From the NCBI GenBank assembly GCA_001414485.1, contig LLEY01000066.1, positions 186,001-250,000 on the forward strand: 64,000 nucleotides of DNA, given 5' to 3'. Origin of the DNA: Calycina herbarum. Its lineage: Eukaryota; Ascomycota; Leotiomycetes; Helotiales; Pezizellaceae. Each line of letters opens with the position of its first letter. Positions within the stretch are counted from its first letter, which is position 1. Below, in pieces: positions 1 through 11,117 of this stretch. The position numbers and the translations under genes are program-made. The notes beneath the pieces are model-generated. The model was not told the DNA's origin. It ran no database searches and saw only the letters and a list, made by a program, of their open reading frames with translations.

Positions 1-3000
1 TATTCTATTAACTACTCTTAGACGATATAGTCTTATTCTTTTAATTAGAACGTTTAGCTTCTCTTAAGCTATTAGGGAAATAAAGTTGCTCGTTACTTCT
101 AAGTCTATTATAACTTATAACTTTTTTCCTTATATTTCTATAGTTACTATTAACTATCTTTCTTCTAAAGTAGTATTTAACTTTACTTTAATATATTAGA
201 CTTTAAAAGATCGATTTTCTCGATTATAATTCTTTCTCTTCTCGTTCTTATACTATAGAAAGAGTCTTACTCTTTCCTTATTAGTATATACTACTTTATA
301 TACTAATCTATATTCTACGATTCCTATAGTTTTAGGAATTCCTCTTATAAATCGCTTTAGTATTTGTTTATAATTATATTAGATTTATTTATAACTGGTT
401 TCTAAAATAGTTTCTATAGACTATAGTTCTTCTATATATAGATAATCTAAAGTAGCTTCTAGTATACTTATTTCTAGTTTTATATATTAAACTTTAAATA
501 TATAGTCTCTTAAATTCTTCTCTCTAACAGCTCGAATCCGGGACTAAGGAAAGAATACTACTCCTTTATTATTAGATAAAGCTACCTCGTATATCTAATA
601 ATATTCTACTATTCTAGTAGGTTCTAGTAAAATTCCTTTGAATCGTTTCTATAATAACTAATCTAAGGTTAGACTTAGTTTATATTATATCTATTATACT
701 ATTATTTCGTAAATTGTTTCTACGAACTATAGTTCTTCTATTAATAGATAATATAATTCTTCTAGTTCCGTTTTAGCTTATCTGGTTATATTAAGCTCTC
801 TTCGCTCCTAGAATAGTATACTAAACAGTTATTATAAGCTATATTTTCTAAATACTAGCCTATTATTTCTAATTAACATAACTACGATATATTATTTAAA
901 TTCCTCTAGTATAACATCTTTAGATAGTATTTTAAAGAAAGAGGTTTTAATTCGTCTCTTAAATCCTATTAGAACTTACTATGTCTATATACTGATTTTA
1001 TCTAAAATATTATATATTCTCTATATATCCTCTACTTTAGAGTAGCTAGGTTTTTTAATTAGTTATCGTTTATATTCTAGTTCTTTCTCTTTAATAGTTT
1101 TCTATCTAGTAATTAGACTAACTAGAGTTATTATTTTAGAGTTATTACTTATAACTATATATATTATTAAGATAGTTAGATTAACTCCTCGTATTATATA
1201 AGAACTCTAGAAGTCTAGCTTCTAGTTATTAATATATACTTATTAATTTCCTTATTTAAAGGTTTTAAGAAAAACCTAAGTTTCTCTAACTTTGAGATCT
1301 TTATTTTTTATCTCTTCTTCTATACTAGAAGATAAATCTAATGTTTCTAATAAACTTATTAATAGTAGTAATTCGTATTCTATTTAAGAATGTTATTTAA
1401 ATAACTCTACTAATTATATATTATAATTTTCTTTAAGAAGTAGATTCTTATTATTATTAGTATCTTATATACTACTAAATTCTTTATTATTTTTAATCTA
1501 GGTTTTATATTCTTATACTTTAAGTTCCTTATTTATAAGTTTAATACGATCGGTTAAGGCTACCTATTATTAAATAGTAGTATTGATTTATTTCTTTCTC
1601 TTAGAGTCTTTCTTCTTACTATACCTATTTACTCTATAGCTAAGGCAGCTATAGTTATAATATAAGTTCTACTCGTGTTAACGATTTCGCTCTTCCTAGG
1701 AAAGTCCTCCTTTCTTTAGAAAGGTTTTCTTTTATATAGCGTTTACCTTCTTACTATACTTAGCGTAGGAGTGCTTCTACTTTCCTAATCTCTTACTCTT
1801 TTCTCTATACTTAGAGTTACTCTTCCTAAATTCGTATAAGCAGTTATCTAACTAAACAACTTCCTTAATTATATCTATAATAGTTAAGAACTATATATTC
1901 TACTTAGCTATTTCCTTATAGATATATATCTTTAATCCTCTATAGAAGAGTTCTATAAGAGTAATAGTATTCTATTCCGACTTTGTTCTATACTATTAGA
2001 ATTCGTTAGCGTAGTCTATTACTAATCCAGTCTAGTATAATTCTAAAAGCTTATATACAGCTGTTTAGATTATATCAAAGTCTCTAAAGACTTTTCTAAT
2101 AGTTGCTTTAAATCCTCTCTAAGATTTAAATATAATCTTAGTTAATTCTATCTTCTTATCTTTATTCTTATTCTTAAAAAAGTCTTCTAAGTATAGCTAA
2201 GCCTATTCTAATACTAATCCCCTAAGATAGGAGATAGCAAAGATAGTTTATAAATTATAATTACTTTTAAACTTATTAGAATTAAAGTTAAAGTAGATGT
2301 CTATTTAGAGAAGGAATAAGTCGAGTTTCTTTCGCTTTCTATAATATATATCTAGTATCTTAACTTTAATAGACTTAAGTACTTCGACCTTATAAGGCTT
2401 AGGTATGTCTAGTATACTAATATTATCGTCGTTTCTAGTTAATTATATACTAGTAGGTGTTCTTCTAGTTATACTTCTAGATGTTCCTATAACGTTAACT
2501 CGACTAGTATTCGAGCTAGCTACGGCGAGGGTTACTAGAGCTATAGCGACTAAACTTCTAAGTAGGTACTTAAAGTATAATAAAACTTAAACAAACTAAA
2601 TAAAGATAACTAAGTCTCAAAGGTTAGTATATAAGTAAGAAGTATAGATACGCTAGGTTATTTACTTAGAAGTAAACTCGTTACTTATATTAAAGATATT
2701 AAATAAGATAATAAGATTAATAACTAAAGTTAAATATAAAGCTCTTATCTAATAGTAGACGTGCTAGTCTTATATAGAACCTTTCGTTTATATTAGAGTC
2801 CTGCTTAGTAGGAGTCCTAAAGATAGAGTCCGACTCTATTTCTAAGGCTTCTTAAAACTAGACTCTATTATCTAACTGCTTCTAACCGAGTTATATAATA
2901 TAACTATAATAAGATCCTAGGATTATATATCCTACTATATCTAATCCTTTCTTCTTTCCAGGGTTATAATAGTGCTCGTCCTATTAGAGCGTCGCCTGGA

Positions 3001-3037
3001 CTTCACTTCGTCACGTGCTGGCACGTGATTCGTAACA
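1..3037 (-). mobile_element. Chromovirus (Ty3/Gypsy) A1, 5' part, RIP-mutated, cut by window edge
   Basis: This is the gag and early pol part of a minus-strand LTR retrotransposon; its 5' LTR lies at 2576-3037 and the rest runs off the left edge. Base 1 corresponds to about 57880 of the complete copy A5 (53603-60901) and the two run collinearly to the LTR. The region is very AT-rich with stops in all frames where Trp and Gln codons are expected, which is the RIP pattern. The LTR ends at 3037 with the complement of TGTTACGAATCACG, and plus-strand chromovirus sequence (A2) resumes at 3038, so A1 inserted into A2. No protein can be made from it. The short open frame at 2405-2590 lies antisense to gag and is not a gene. 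Confidence 0.85.
2576..3037 (-). repeat. LTR of chromovirus A1 (family A, 462 bp)
   Basis: Reverse-oriented LTR of family A. It aligns end to end with the LTRs at 4505-4957, 38135-38598, 39694-40155, 53603-54065, 60439-60901 and 60925-61395. As read on the minus strand it starts TGTTACGAATC and ends CGTTATA or a variant. TG at the start is intact here but has become TA in several other copies, as RIP would produce. Confidence 0.9.
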
Positions 3038-4957
3038 AAATACTCTTAGATAGAGATAAACTCTTTATCTTTAAATTTTAGATCGCTCTTATAAAACGAT
3101 TAGATATAAAAAGAAAGCTTTCGACAGCTTTTTACTCTTAGATAAATAGAGAAAATAAATAGATAAATTAAGTAGTTAAAACATACCTTTGTTATTACGT
3201 AAACTATTAGTAAAACAACTAGGTAGAACTACTACCTTTAGTATAGTTTACTTATAATAGTTCTATAATAGAAATAATACTTATTATACTATTCTATACT
3301 AACTTTAGATATAAATTAACAGCGTATTAAGAACTACTATCTACGACTATTAATAATCAACTTACTTATATTTAGATCTTAAAAATTAAGAGATTATATA
3401 AAGAACTTATAAAAGACTTATAGTTTATTACTAAAAGAAACGCGTACTACTATAATAAATAATATAGTTAGAAGCTAACGCTAAAAGAGAAGAATAAAGT
3501 CTACCTAATATAAAAAAATATTAATATAAAAAGACTAAGTAATAAACTAGATTATAAAAAACTTAGACTATTTGAAATCAAACGTATTAGAGAACTTTTA
3601 AATTATAAACTAGTACTACTAAAAACTATAAACATCTATCTAGTATTTTATATATTCTTACTTAAACTAGTACTACTAGGAGTACTACTAGCTCTATATA
3701 CGGAAATATAACTAGTAAACCCGAACACCGAGTATAAGATTAAGAGGATTCTTAACTATAAACTTATTAGAGAACGAGCTAAGTACTTAGTTAAATAGTT
3801 AAATTATCTATACTTAGAAAACACTTAGGAACTAAGAGAGAGCCTTATCTATTACTTAGAGATACTTTAGGAATTCTACTATTAAAACCTAAGGTTATCT
3901 ATATTTTATAGTTAAGAGGAAAAGCTTTAAAAAAGTATAGATTAAGAGCAGAGTTAGACTTAATAAGAGGTAATAAGACTACTAGCTAGGTAACCTCTAC
4001 TTTCTTCTTTTCTTTCTTTTCTCTCTTTATAGCTTTATCTAGCTTATTTAAAGATAAAAGCCTACGCTATAGTATCTCTTACTTATACTCGTCTAAGGAA
4101 CGCTATTATTTCCTAAGATAAAGGATTTTCGCTATCGTCTCTTCTTTCTCCGCTTAAAGTCTCTTCCGTTGCTTATTAAAGAATTCCTAGAACTATAGAA
4201 AGAGAGTCTTATTTCGTTCTTTAATATTATAAGACTTATTATAAAGTATATAAGCAGAGTATTTATTACCTATAGTAATACACCGCTAGATTACCTCTTT
4301 TAAGACATTCGTATAATAGGTATAAGAACGTATTTAGTTACTAGTTCTTTTTATTTATAAGAAAGCGTTAGTATAATATCTTTTTAGTTTAGATTTCAAG
4401 ATAGAAAAGCTTATAATAAAAAGGAAAACAGACCGCTAGCTTATTAACGATATTTCTTAGGTTATACTTAAGCGTAAGAATACGCTAGCCTAAGAAGGGG
4501 ATAGTATTATAAATCACGTTTCGTATAATAAGTAGTCTAGATAGCGCTCTAATAGAATAAGATATAATATCTAGGAAATAGAAGATAATATAGAAGGGAA
4601 TCTATAGTAACGAAGACACTTAGGATTCTAGGATCTTACTATTAGATTAATATTAGGAATCACGTGACATATATCGCTTATATCGCTAGGCGACACGAGC
4701 GATATATCGATAGTATCGGCGAGCGATATAAGCGATATAAAAAGAACAGAAGGTTCTATATAAGACTAGCACGTCTACTATTAGATAGGAGCTTTATACT
4801 TAACTTTAGTTATTAATCTTATTATCTTATTTAATATCTTTAATATAAGTAACGAGTTTACTTCTAAGTAAACAACCTAGTATATCTATACTTCTTACCT
4901 ATATACTAATCTTCGAGACTTAGTTATCTTTGTTTAGTTCGTTTAAGTTTCGTTATA
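3038..4957 (+). mobile_element. Chromovirus A2, 3' part (integrase end, chromodomain, 3' LTR)
   Basis: Plus-strand remnant containing the integrase C-terminal region, a chromodomain (about 3730-3870, with a readable LVKxLNY core in which Trp is a stop), a Gln-rich tail, a purine tract at about 4492-4504 and the 3' LTR at 4505-4957. It is collinear with A4 sequence starting near 46175. The 5' part lies beyond the window because A1 is inserted at 3037/3038. The element itself sits in a pogo transposon that continues at 4958. Its coding capacity is destroyed by stops at Trp and Gln positions. Confidence 0.85.
4505..4957 (+). repeat. 3' LTR of chromovirus A2 (family A, 453 bp)
   Basis: Starts TATTATAAATCACG (from TGTTACGAATCACG) and ends CGTTATA. 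Its middle, about 4672-4740, holds inverted and direct copies of an 8-bp GCGATATA-type unit, as in the other family A LTRs. The pogo flank resumes at 4958 with TCTAA as the presumed target duplication; the left partner is outside the window. Confidence 0.88.
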
Positions 4958-5480
4958 TCTAACTAACGCTCTTTCGTAAACAACTTTAGTTAAGAATCGT
5001 ATTTTACGCTATTAAGAAAGCTTACTAACCTCTATTTTCAAGACTATAGCTGTATTAGTAAAGAGTATAGAGCTATTAGCTTATAAGATAACTTTATTAT
5101 TAGCCGAAGTCTATACTCTTTATAAGGTAAATAAAGCACTTAGTAAGCGCTATAGAGCTAAAAAGACTCAGGTCTATTAAGGAGGTACACTTACTATAGA
5201 GGATATATAGAACGTATTAGCTTAAAAGGAGGCAGAGGAACAGGCTCGACGCGACAAGCGTTCTAAGAAAGGTAGGTAAAATAAGAGGCAAACCTCTAGG
5301 CGACGGTGTAGTACTTACGGAAAGACTAGTTATAATATACGAACTTATTAAGAGGTTATAAATATATCTAGTTTATTAGATTCTAAGTAGTTTTAATTAA
5401 TATTATTTATTATAGTTAATTAATCTAATATTAAAGTAGTAGAGTAAGAGGAAAGTGCGCTACTCGGTGATAAACCACGT
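4958..5480 (+). mobile_element. pogo-type DNA transposon, 3' fragment
   Basis: C-terminal part of a pogo/Fot1-like transposase gene plus the right terminal inverted repeat, on the plus strand. It aligns with the reverse complement of about 24363-24890, so it belongs to the same family as the split element at 24363-61971. The right end reads ...CTACTCGGTGATAAACCACGT, followed by the target dinucleotide TA at 5481-5482. The 5' part is outside the window because chromovirus A2 interrupts it at 4957/4958. Stops and TA-rich substitutions show RIP decay. Confidence 0.8.
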
Positions 5481-5482
5481 TA

Positions 5483-5837
5483 TATACTAATTAATTATAT
5501 TAATCTAATTTAATCAGATTAATAAAGATTAATTAATCTAATCTAATCAAGAGACCTATTAATCAAAATCTAATCTAATCTAATCACATTAATCAGATTA
5601 ATAATCGATTAATAGAGTAATTCTTTCCCACGCTGATTTCTCAAGTTCCTTTGAACCTGTTATAGGCTACTGTAGTTGCCCGTGCGCACACTGTAAATTC
5701 GTGAGCAGAGATTTACTCTCCATCTACATCCATCTACGTCATCAATATCATCGTCGTTCAGCCTACATTCACAGGCCATTACCATCAACTCGATCACCTG
5801 CGTTCTTTAATCGTAATACCCACGACCAGTCTCGCTT
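5483..5837. repeat. AT-rich AATC/GATTA low-complexity tract at the edge of the gene island
   Basis: From 5483 to about 5625 the sequence is a degenerate repeat of TAATC and its complement GATTA in both orientations. After about 5630 base composition becomes normal. I see no gene between here and the end of the minus-strand gene at 5838. This is the boundary between the RIP-mutated block and the gene island. Confidence 0.7.
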
Positions 5838-7438
5838 TCAGCATCTACTAGTGGTAGTCGATATATTATCAAGGAGCAGGTGGGACATGGAAAATGGCCC
5901 AAACCTGTATAGCTGCGAGAGCCGTCTGACAAATCGAAAGTACAAGACCAAATCACCAAGAATGATAACCGCCCAGAATGTATACCACTGTGATGTATCC
6001 CGTTTGTCTTTCCACAGCTCTTTTATACCCTTGGGTCGTGAGAGCAAAACCAGCTTGTTGATGGTTCTTAACCTAGGGCCGAATATTGGAAAGTCGTCAT
6101 GAATATCATAGACACGGCGTGGTCGGTAGTCCCACTCCTGGAATGCAGCTGGCCATTCGTGCTGGCAAAGGTCTGCAAGCAGAGGGTCAACCTGAGCCTC
6201 GGTCACGTGGAAGTATCCTCGGGCCTTCTTGGTCTGGGAGAAAATCACATGTGTGGTCAAGAGAACCTCTTTCATGTGGTTTGCCATCTCTCGAGAAGCA
6301 GACGAGCTTGGTCGTGAAGTCTCGGTCCAGCATCTAAACAAGTCAGTGACGCATTCAGAGAGCTGAAAACCGTTACGTACCGTTGAACAAAATTGGCATG
6401 GTTGTTCAAATTGCCTCGCGGAATGTTTGCAAGACAGAAGCTTGGAAACACGAACAAGAAAAGAGTCCTTGAACGATCGTCATAATCTAAGTGGGCGCTC
6501 AAAAGCGTTGTCCAGACAATCCGCATCCCTAGAGTGTTTTTGAAAACTTTTGCATTGAAGGCGGTGGGTTCTATGAACTCGTACGCTTGTGATTCAGAAA
6601 TATCTCGAGGTCGTTGCGTGGCCCGGAGAGGTAGTTTTCCAAAATCCTGAAGAAAGTCTCTTATAGGACGCTGGGTTCCATCCTCGGTTACTTGTGTTCT
6701 TAAGAAGTACTTATGGTAGTACTGTGTCTTGGTATCGTATCCGTCAATTTGAAACTTATCGAGGGGCAATGGATTTGACCGAAGCCTATATAGCTTTGTG
6801 GAACATCCTACAACAAAGAAGCCAAGTCGTAATGCCAGTTTTTCTTTATGCTGGTTGCCTGCTTGTGGGGACATATCTAACAGCTCCTTTGCTTTAAGCT
6901 CCTCAACCATACTTCCCAAGGTCAGTCTTTGGAGTTTCCGGGCTAGCTCCCATGTTGTGAGAAGGACCTCCGCAAACCAGTCGCATTCGCGGGTGTTGTC
7001 TTTGAAAGATGAAGGAATCAAATCATGAAATGTTAATTGGGAACCCACAAATTGGAGCAGAATGCTGTTTATGCACGCAGTCAAACCTGTTTGCAAGTCG
7101 CCATCTGCAAAACTGTCAAGGGTCATGGCTTCCAATATCCGCTGTCGCAAGAGTTGATCAATATATGGAACGACTACGGAGTCAGTCTTGACGGTGGTCT
7201 TCGAATGGCACAAATACACACCTTGCGACTGAGGATTCCGTCTCCTTGAGAACGAAGTCCAGTGGAATTTCAGTCCTTTCCTGTTCTTAGCAGGCAGCCC
7301 ATTTTCTAACTCGAGACTTGAAGCAGACATGTTGAGGAGGTGTACCACATCCTCCGAAGTAGGTATCCAAGAAGAGCAGCAGCGGTTGAAAAGTACCCAG
7401 CCTGACGCACACCAAGCTGAAGTAAGATCAATGCCCAA
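5838..7438 (-). CDS. Hypothetical fungal protein with one C-terminal membrane segment, two exons
   Basis: Two exons join cleanly: 6381-7438 and 5838-6333, with a 47-bp intron (6334-6380; donor GTACGT, acceptor TTTAG on the minus strand), giving 517 aa. I do not recognise a catalytic domain. Near residues 469-488 is a hydrophobic stretch (WYTFWAVIILGDLVLYFRFV) followed by a short basic tail, which suggests a single tail-anchored membrane segment; I recall similar tails in unnamed fungal proteins but cannot give a family name. The middle is predicted mainly helical with many Leu and Arg. The start at 7438 is the first ATG of the open frame; a second Met about 36 codons later (near 7330) is possible. 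It is divergently arranged with the NLR gene starting at 7754. No nonsense codons were seen, so it may be functional. Confidence 0.65.
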
Positions 7439-7753
7439 AGTTGTGGCGTTGTGACACAGTATGCAGCCCTTGTGACTTGTGATAGGTTGATCTATCTACA
7501 CGGCTGTTTCTTAGACTCACCCTTCCGCCACATTCATCGTGGACGGATGCAAAGCCAATTAACGGGTACCCGCCTTCTTTCGAGAGTGTGTGTCCGTGTC
7601 AGCCATTTTCTGTGTCTTGGCCCACTTTTACAGCCCTGCACATTTGCGGCTCTTGTAGTGGAATCCAAGCTCTTCGGAATTCAATTGCAAAGCATCAAGT
7701 GTCTTCTTCGTCGAGCATTATTGATTGTGATGCAATGATCATTTCTCGTCATC
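7439..7753. promoter_or_regulatory. Shared divergent promoter region (315 bp)
   Basis: The only non-coding DNA between the minus-strand membrane-protein gene and the plus-strand NLR, so both promoters should lie here. I see no clear TATA box or known operator. The divergent layout could give joint control, but this is inferred from position only. Confidence 0.5.
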
Positions 7754-10700
7754 ATGGACCCTCAACATGCTGATAGGGGCAAGACTATTTCTTCAATAGA
7801 TGACTCCATGTTGATCTTCGAAGCTATGATTCAAGACAACAATGATATCCTACCGCAACCCATGTCAGTCCAAGATCCTTTCGCATTTCTCAAAGAGATT
7901 CAGCAGCTCCCAAAGCCCGAATCCGAGGACCGATTACAACATCATCGTGTGCGCATAGAAGGGGTCGTAGCAGCATTTGATGGGTTTGCAGCTCTGCTCA
8001 AAGAGGTACTCTCTCCAAAGCATGGCCATTGGGAGGCTATGATATGGGGCACTTCTGCGTTTATCTTGAGGGTTTGTATTTACCCACTATCTTAAGTCAA
8101 AGGCATAACTACTGATATTTCCAGTTCTCTTGCGGTACATCGTGCGGTCTCGAGAGATCGTGCGTGTGGCTCGAAAAGCTGAGCATCATGATTCCGCTTC
8201 CACGGCTCCACAAATACATCAGCCTCGATCGAGAAGAACGTCAACTTGTTACTGCGGTTCTTCAACTCTTCACAGACCTCGTGTGCAGTTTGCTTTCGAT
8301 CCTCATACTACTGAGAAGTCGACCCTACTTATTCAGTAAGTTGTTCAACGCCAAATACATCTGGATGTTAAGTTGATTCGTTGCTTAAGATGACGAAAGT
8401 ACACAACAAGATGACAGTATGGTTTTGGAACTGGAGAAAGCGAACGATACTTGTGACGGCGCGTCTGCTAGGCTGCAGAGACAATCAGAGTGGCTTTCTA
8501 AGTTGTTGACGCTTAATGCTCCGGCCAACCCGACTTCTAGCATACTTCGAACTAAGCTACCGTGTCGAGAAATCCCATTCACGAGAAACAAACACTTCTT
8601 TACCCGGGGAGATTATTTCTAGCAGATCTACGATTATCTCACAACATCTAAGAGTTCATCAACTGCTGTCTCTCTACATGGTCTTCCAGGTGTTGGCAAG
8701 ACACAGCTTGCAGTCGAATACGTCTACAGGTTTGGTACGAAATATCAAGCAATCATCTGGATCACAGCAGACAACCGTGTCAAACTTTCGGATGCACTTG
8801 CAAATGCAGCAACAAACCTTGAGCTCGGAGGCTGTAACGCAATGACGGACAGTACTATAGCAACAAAAGCTCTTCGTTCCTGGCTGAAGCAGACAGGTAT
8901 GAGGTTCCTCTGTAGTCCCCACAAATATTTCTTTGCTCACTGCCCATAGACGAACCGTGGCTTCTTATATTCGACAATGTCGATGACATAAAGCTACTTC
9001 AAGAGTTCTGGCCCATGCATTGCAAAGGGGACGTTATCATCACAAGCAGAGATCCGTTCACGGCTCTTGAACCGCAGGTAGCGCACAGCGTCAGAGTCGA
9101 ACCACTCAACAAAGTGGAGTCATATGAGTTATTTTGTAAAGTCACTCATCGTGATACTCGCACGAAATGTCCTCCGCTATTAGATCAATTCCTCGACGAT
9201 TGGGGTGGCATGCCAATCGCACTGACGCAAATCGGTGGCTTTGTTCGCGAGAATGATCTAACGTGGGGGGACTTCATTGAAATATATACAGAGAACGCGC
9301 CACTTTTGCATGCCCATAAAATGGAAACATGGCAATACGAGCATAGCATTGCAACAGCATTCTCGATCGATAGACTGGACGATCAGTCCAAGAGAGTCCT
9401 ATGGGCTCTAACTTTCTTTGACCCTGATCACATTCCAAGCGCTTGCATTTGACGGTGGAGCTTCCTTCATCACCATGAAGAACAAATTTGAGTATACAAA
9501 CAAATTCTCCTATCTGAAAGTAACACGTCTGATGAAACTAGATACATCACCGCTTTGGGTAAGCTTCAGAAAACTGCCTTGCTCCGCAAAGATCAGAAGG
9601 ATCTCACTGTTCATCGTCTGGTACAAGCCGTGGTCTTTGATTCGATGAGTGATCATGACAGGAAACAAAGTTTCCACGCTGTTCTTGAGCTTTTTGTTCA
9701 TAATTTCCCCAGGGAGACTAATGGGAGACCAATGTGGCAGAATTGGGCTCGATGCGATGGCTACCTGCCACATGTTCTGTTCCTATGGAGGCGCTTTCAA
9801 GCAGAATTTCCTACAGGACAGAAATGTGCGCAACTGGCAGAATTATTAGGGGCTTGTACTTGGTAAGCGCGATTCACTAAAGCTTGTTGCCATCAACTGA
9901 TATTCAGGTTTCTTTTCGAGCGCGGCCACTTTGGTCAAGTAGCTGAGATGGTGGAAACCTTAGAAATGGTCTGTCTAGAGAATCAAAAGGCACTTCTTGC
10001 CACCGCAATCTTTATTCGAGCTGGTCTCTGTGCGGACAACAACCGAGCTAAGGAAGCAGATCTGTTGATGAAGAGGTGTATTGAACTACGAGAGCAGATC
10101 CTGGCACCGAATGATCCGGATCTCGCCAACACATACTATTCTGCAGGCATAGTCAGTATGGAGTGCGATCGCCACGAAGAGTCTATGGACTATCACAACA
10201 AGGCCATGGCAGTTCGAAAGGCCTGCGGCGATGAGGATCAGACTCAAACGGCCGTTGCACTTCAGGATTTAGCGCTGCTGCATGTGAAGACAGGGAGCCT
10301 GGACGCTGCTGAAACGTATCTTGATGAGGCAGTGCGATTGTGCAGAGCATCCTGGGGCGCAGAGTCAGATCGCTACGCTGAGTATGCTTGCTTTCAAGGA
10401 CCAATTCAACTCGCAGCTAACATCGAGTTTCTAGAGTGTTGTTTGATTTGGGAAACCTTCGCTTTGCCCAGGCAAGGAACTCGGAAGCACTGGAAGTCCA
10501 TCAAAAATCACTTGAAATCCGAACGAAAATCATCCCAGATCACTTCAAAACCGGCTTCTCACATCACAAGTTGCAGTTCTCTTGTATACACTAGCACGGC
10601 CACTAGAAGCAAAGTAAGTCATGTTCGCTTGGGCTTATAAAGTCCTCTGATCACTTACCACATCTCATTCAGGAGCCATATCGAAAGTGCCATCCGGATT

Positions 10701-10906
10701 TTTGCCCCCACTTGGGATGCTGTCCCAAGAATTGCTCGGTCTACCTTTTTACTGGGAGAAATATTGACACAACTGGGCGATCATGAAAGAGCAGTCGAAG
10801 CAGGAAGGAGGCTGCAAAGCTCCGCGATTCCATTACCACTTTCCCAATAATCAAGGATGACACAATGGAAGCCTATGATGCACTGGTAAATAGTTGGTTC
10901 CGGTAG
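7754..10906 (+). pseudogene. NB-ARC/TPR NLR-type STAND protein, decaying gene
   Basis: Seven exons are readable: 7754-8071, 8125-8335, 8390-8896, 8950-9862, 9908-10381, 10435-10613, 10673-10906, about 945 codons. The N-terminal part (FDGFAALLKEVL, then WGTSAFILR) resembles the DUF7708-type helical domain of fungal STAND proteins. The NB-ARC follows: P-loop GLPGVGKT near 8680-8705, Walker B LLIFDNVDD near 8965-8990, ITSRD near 9040, GGMPIAL near 9205. TPR repeats occupy exons 5-7. Such proteins are intracellular sensors in fungal non-self recognition or regulated cell death. Three in-frame stops (TAG 8620-8622; TGA 9450-9452; TGA 9489-9491) and two one-base frameshifts (near 10573 and 10805) interrupt it. 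All three stops are one C-to-T change from Gln or Arg codons. Introns keep consensus ends, so decay looks recent. Unannotated introns or sequence errors could explain some breaks, but not all. Confidence 0.85.
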
Positions 10907-11117
10907 ATGTGTATAATGGCAATCCCCAAGTTACAAATCTCAAGATTCAACGCGTGTAATAATTAACAGTCATGAGATACCCGCAGCATGTGTAAACTCC
11001 ATTTCTTCACCTTTCGGCTGAGCAAGTGACGCTCCTCCTACTGATGCTGACTGATGTCCCAAGCCTGCATCCCGTGCCTTAGCTTGAATGTCGACCTCCT
11101 CTCCTCCATATTCAGAT
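10907..11117. other. Intergenic, convergent 3' ends
   Basis: A 211-bp gap between the end of the NLR and the end of the minus-strand AsaB-like gene. It must contain both 3' untranslated regions. AT-rich words such as AATAATTAACAG occur at about 10957-10970, but I cannot assign a polyadenylation site firmly. Confidence 0.4.

Noticed and set aside
2405..2590. 61-codon open frame on the plus strand
   Set aside because: Antisense to the gag of chromovirus A1 and the same position is not open in A3 or A5.
5483..5625. TAATC/GATTA tract as a telomere or replication origin
   Set aside because: The unit is not the fungal telomere repeat TTAGGG and there is no supporting evidence for an origin.
7588..7773. 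Upstream open frames between the two divergent genes as extra NLR exons
   Set aside because: They are in different frames, have no splice sites joining them to 7754 and no recognisable residues.
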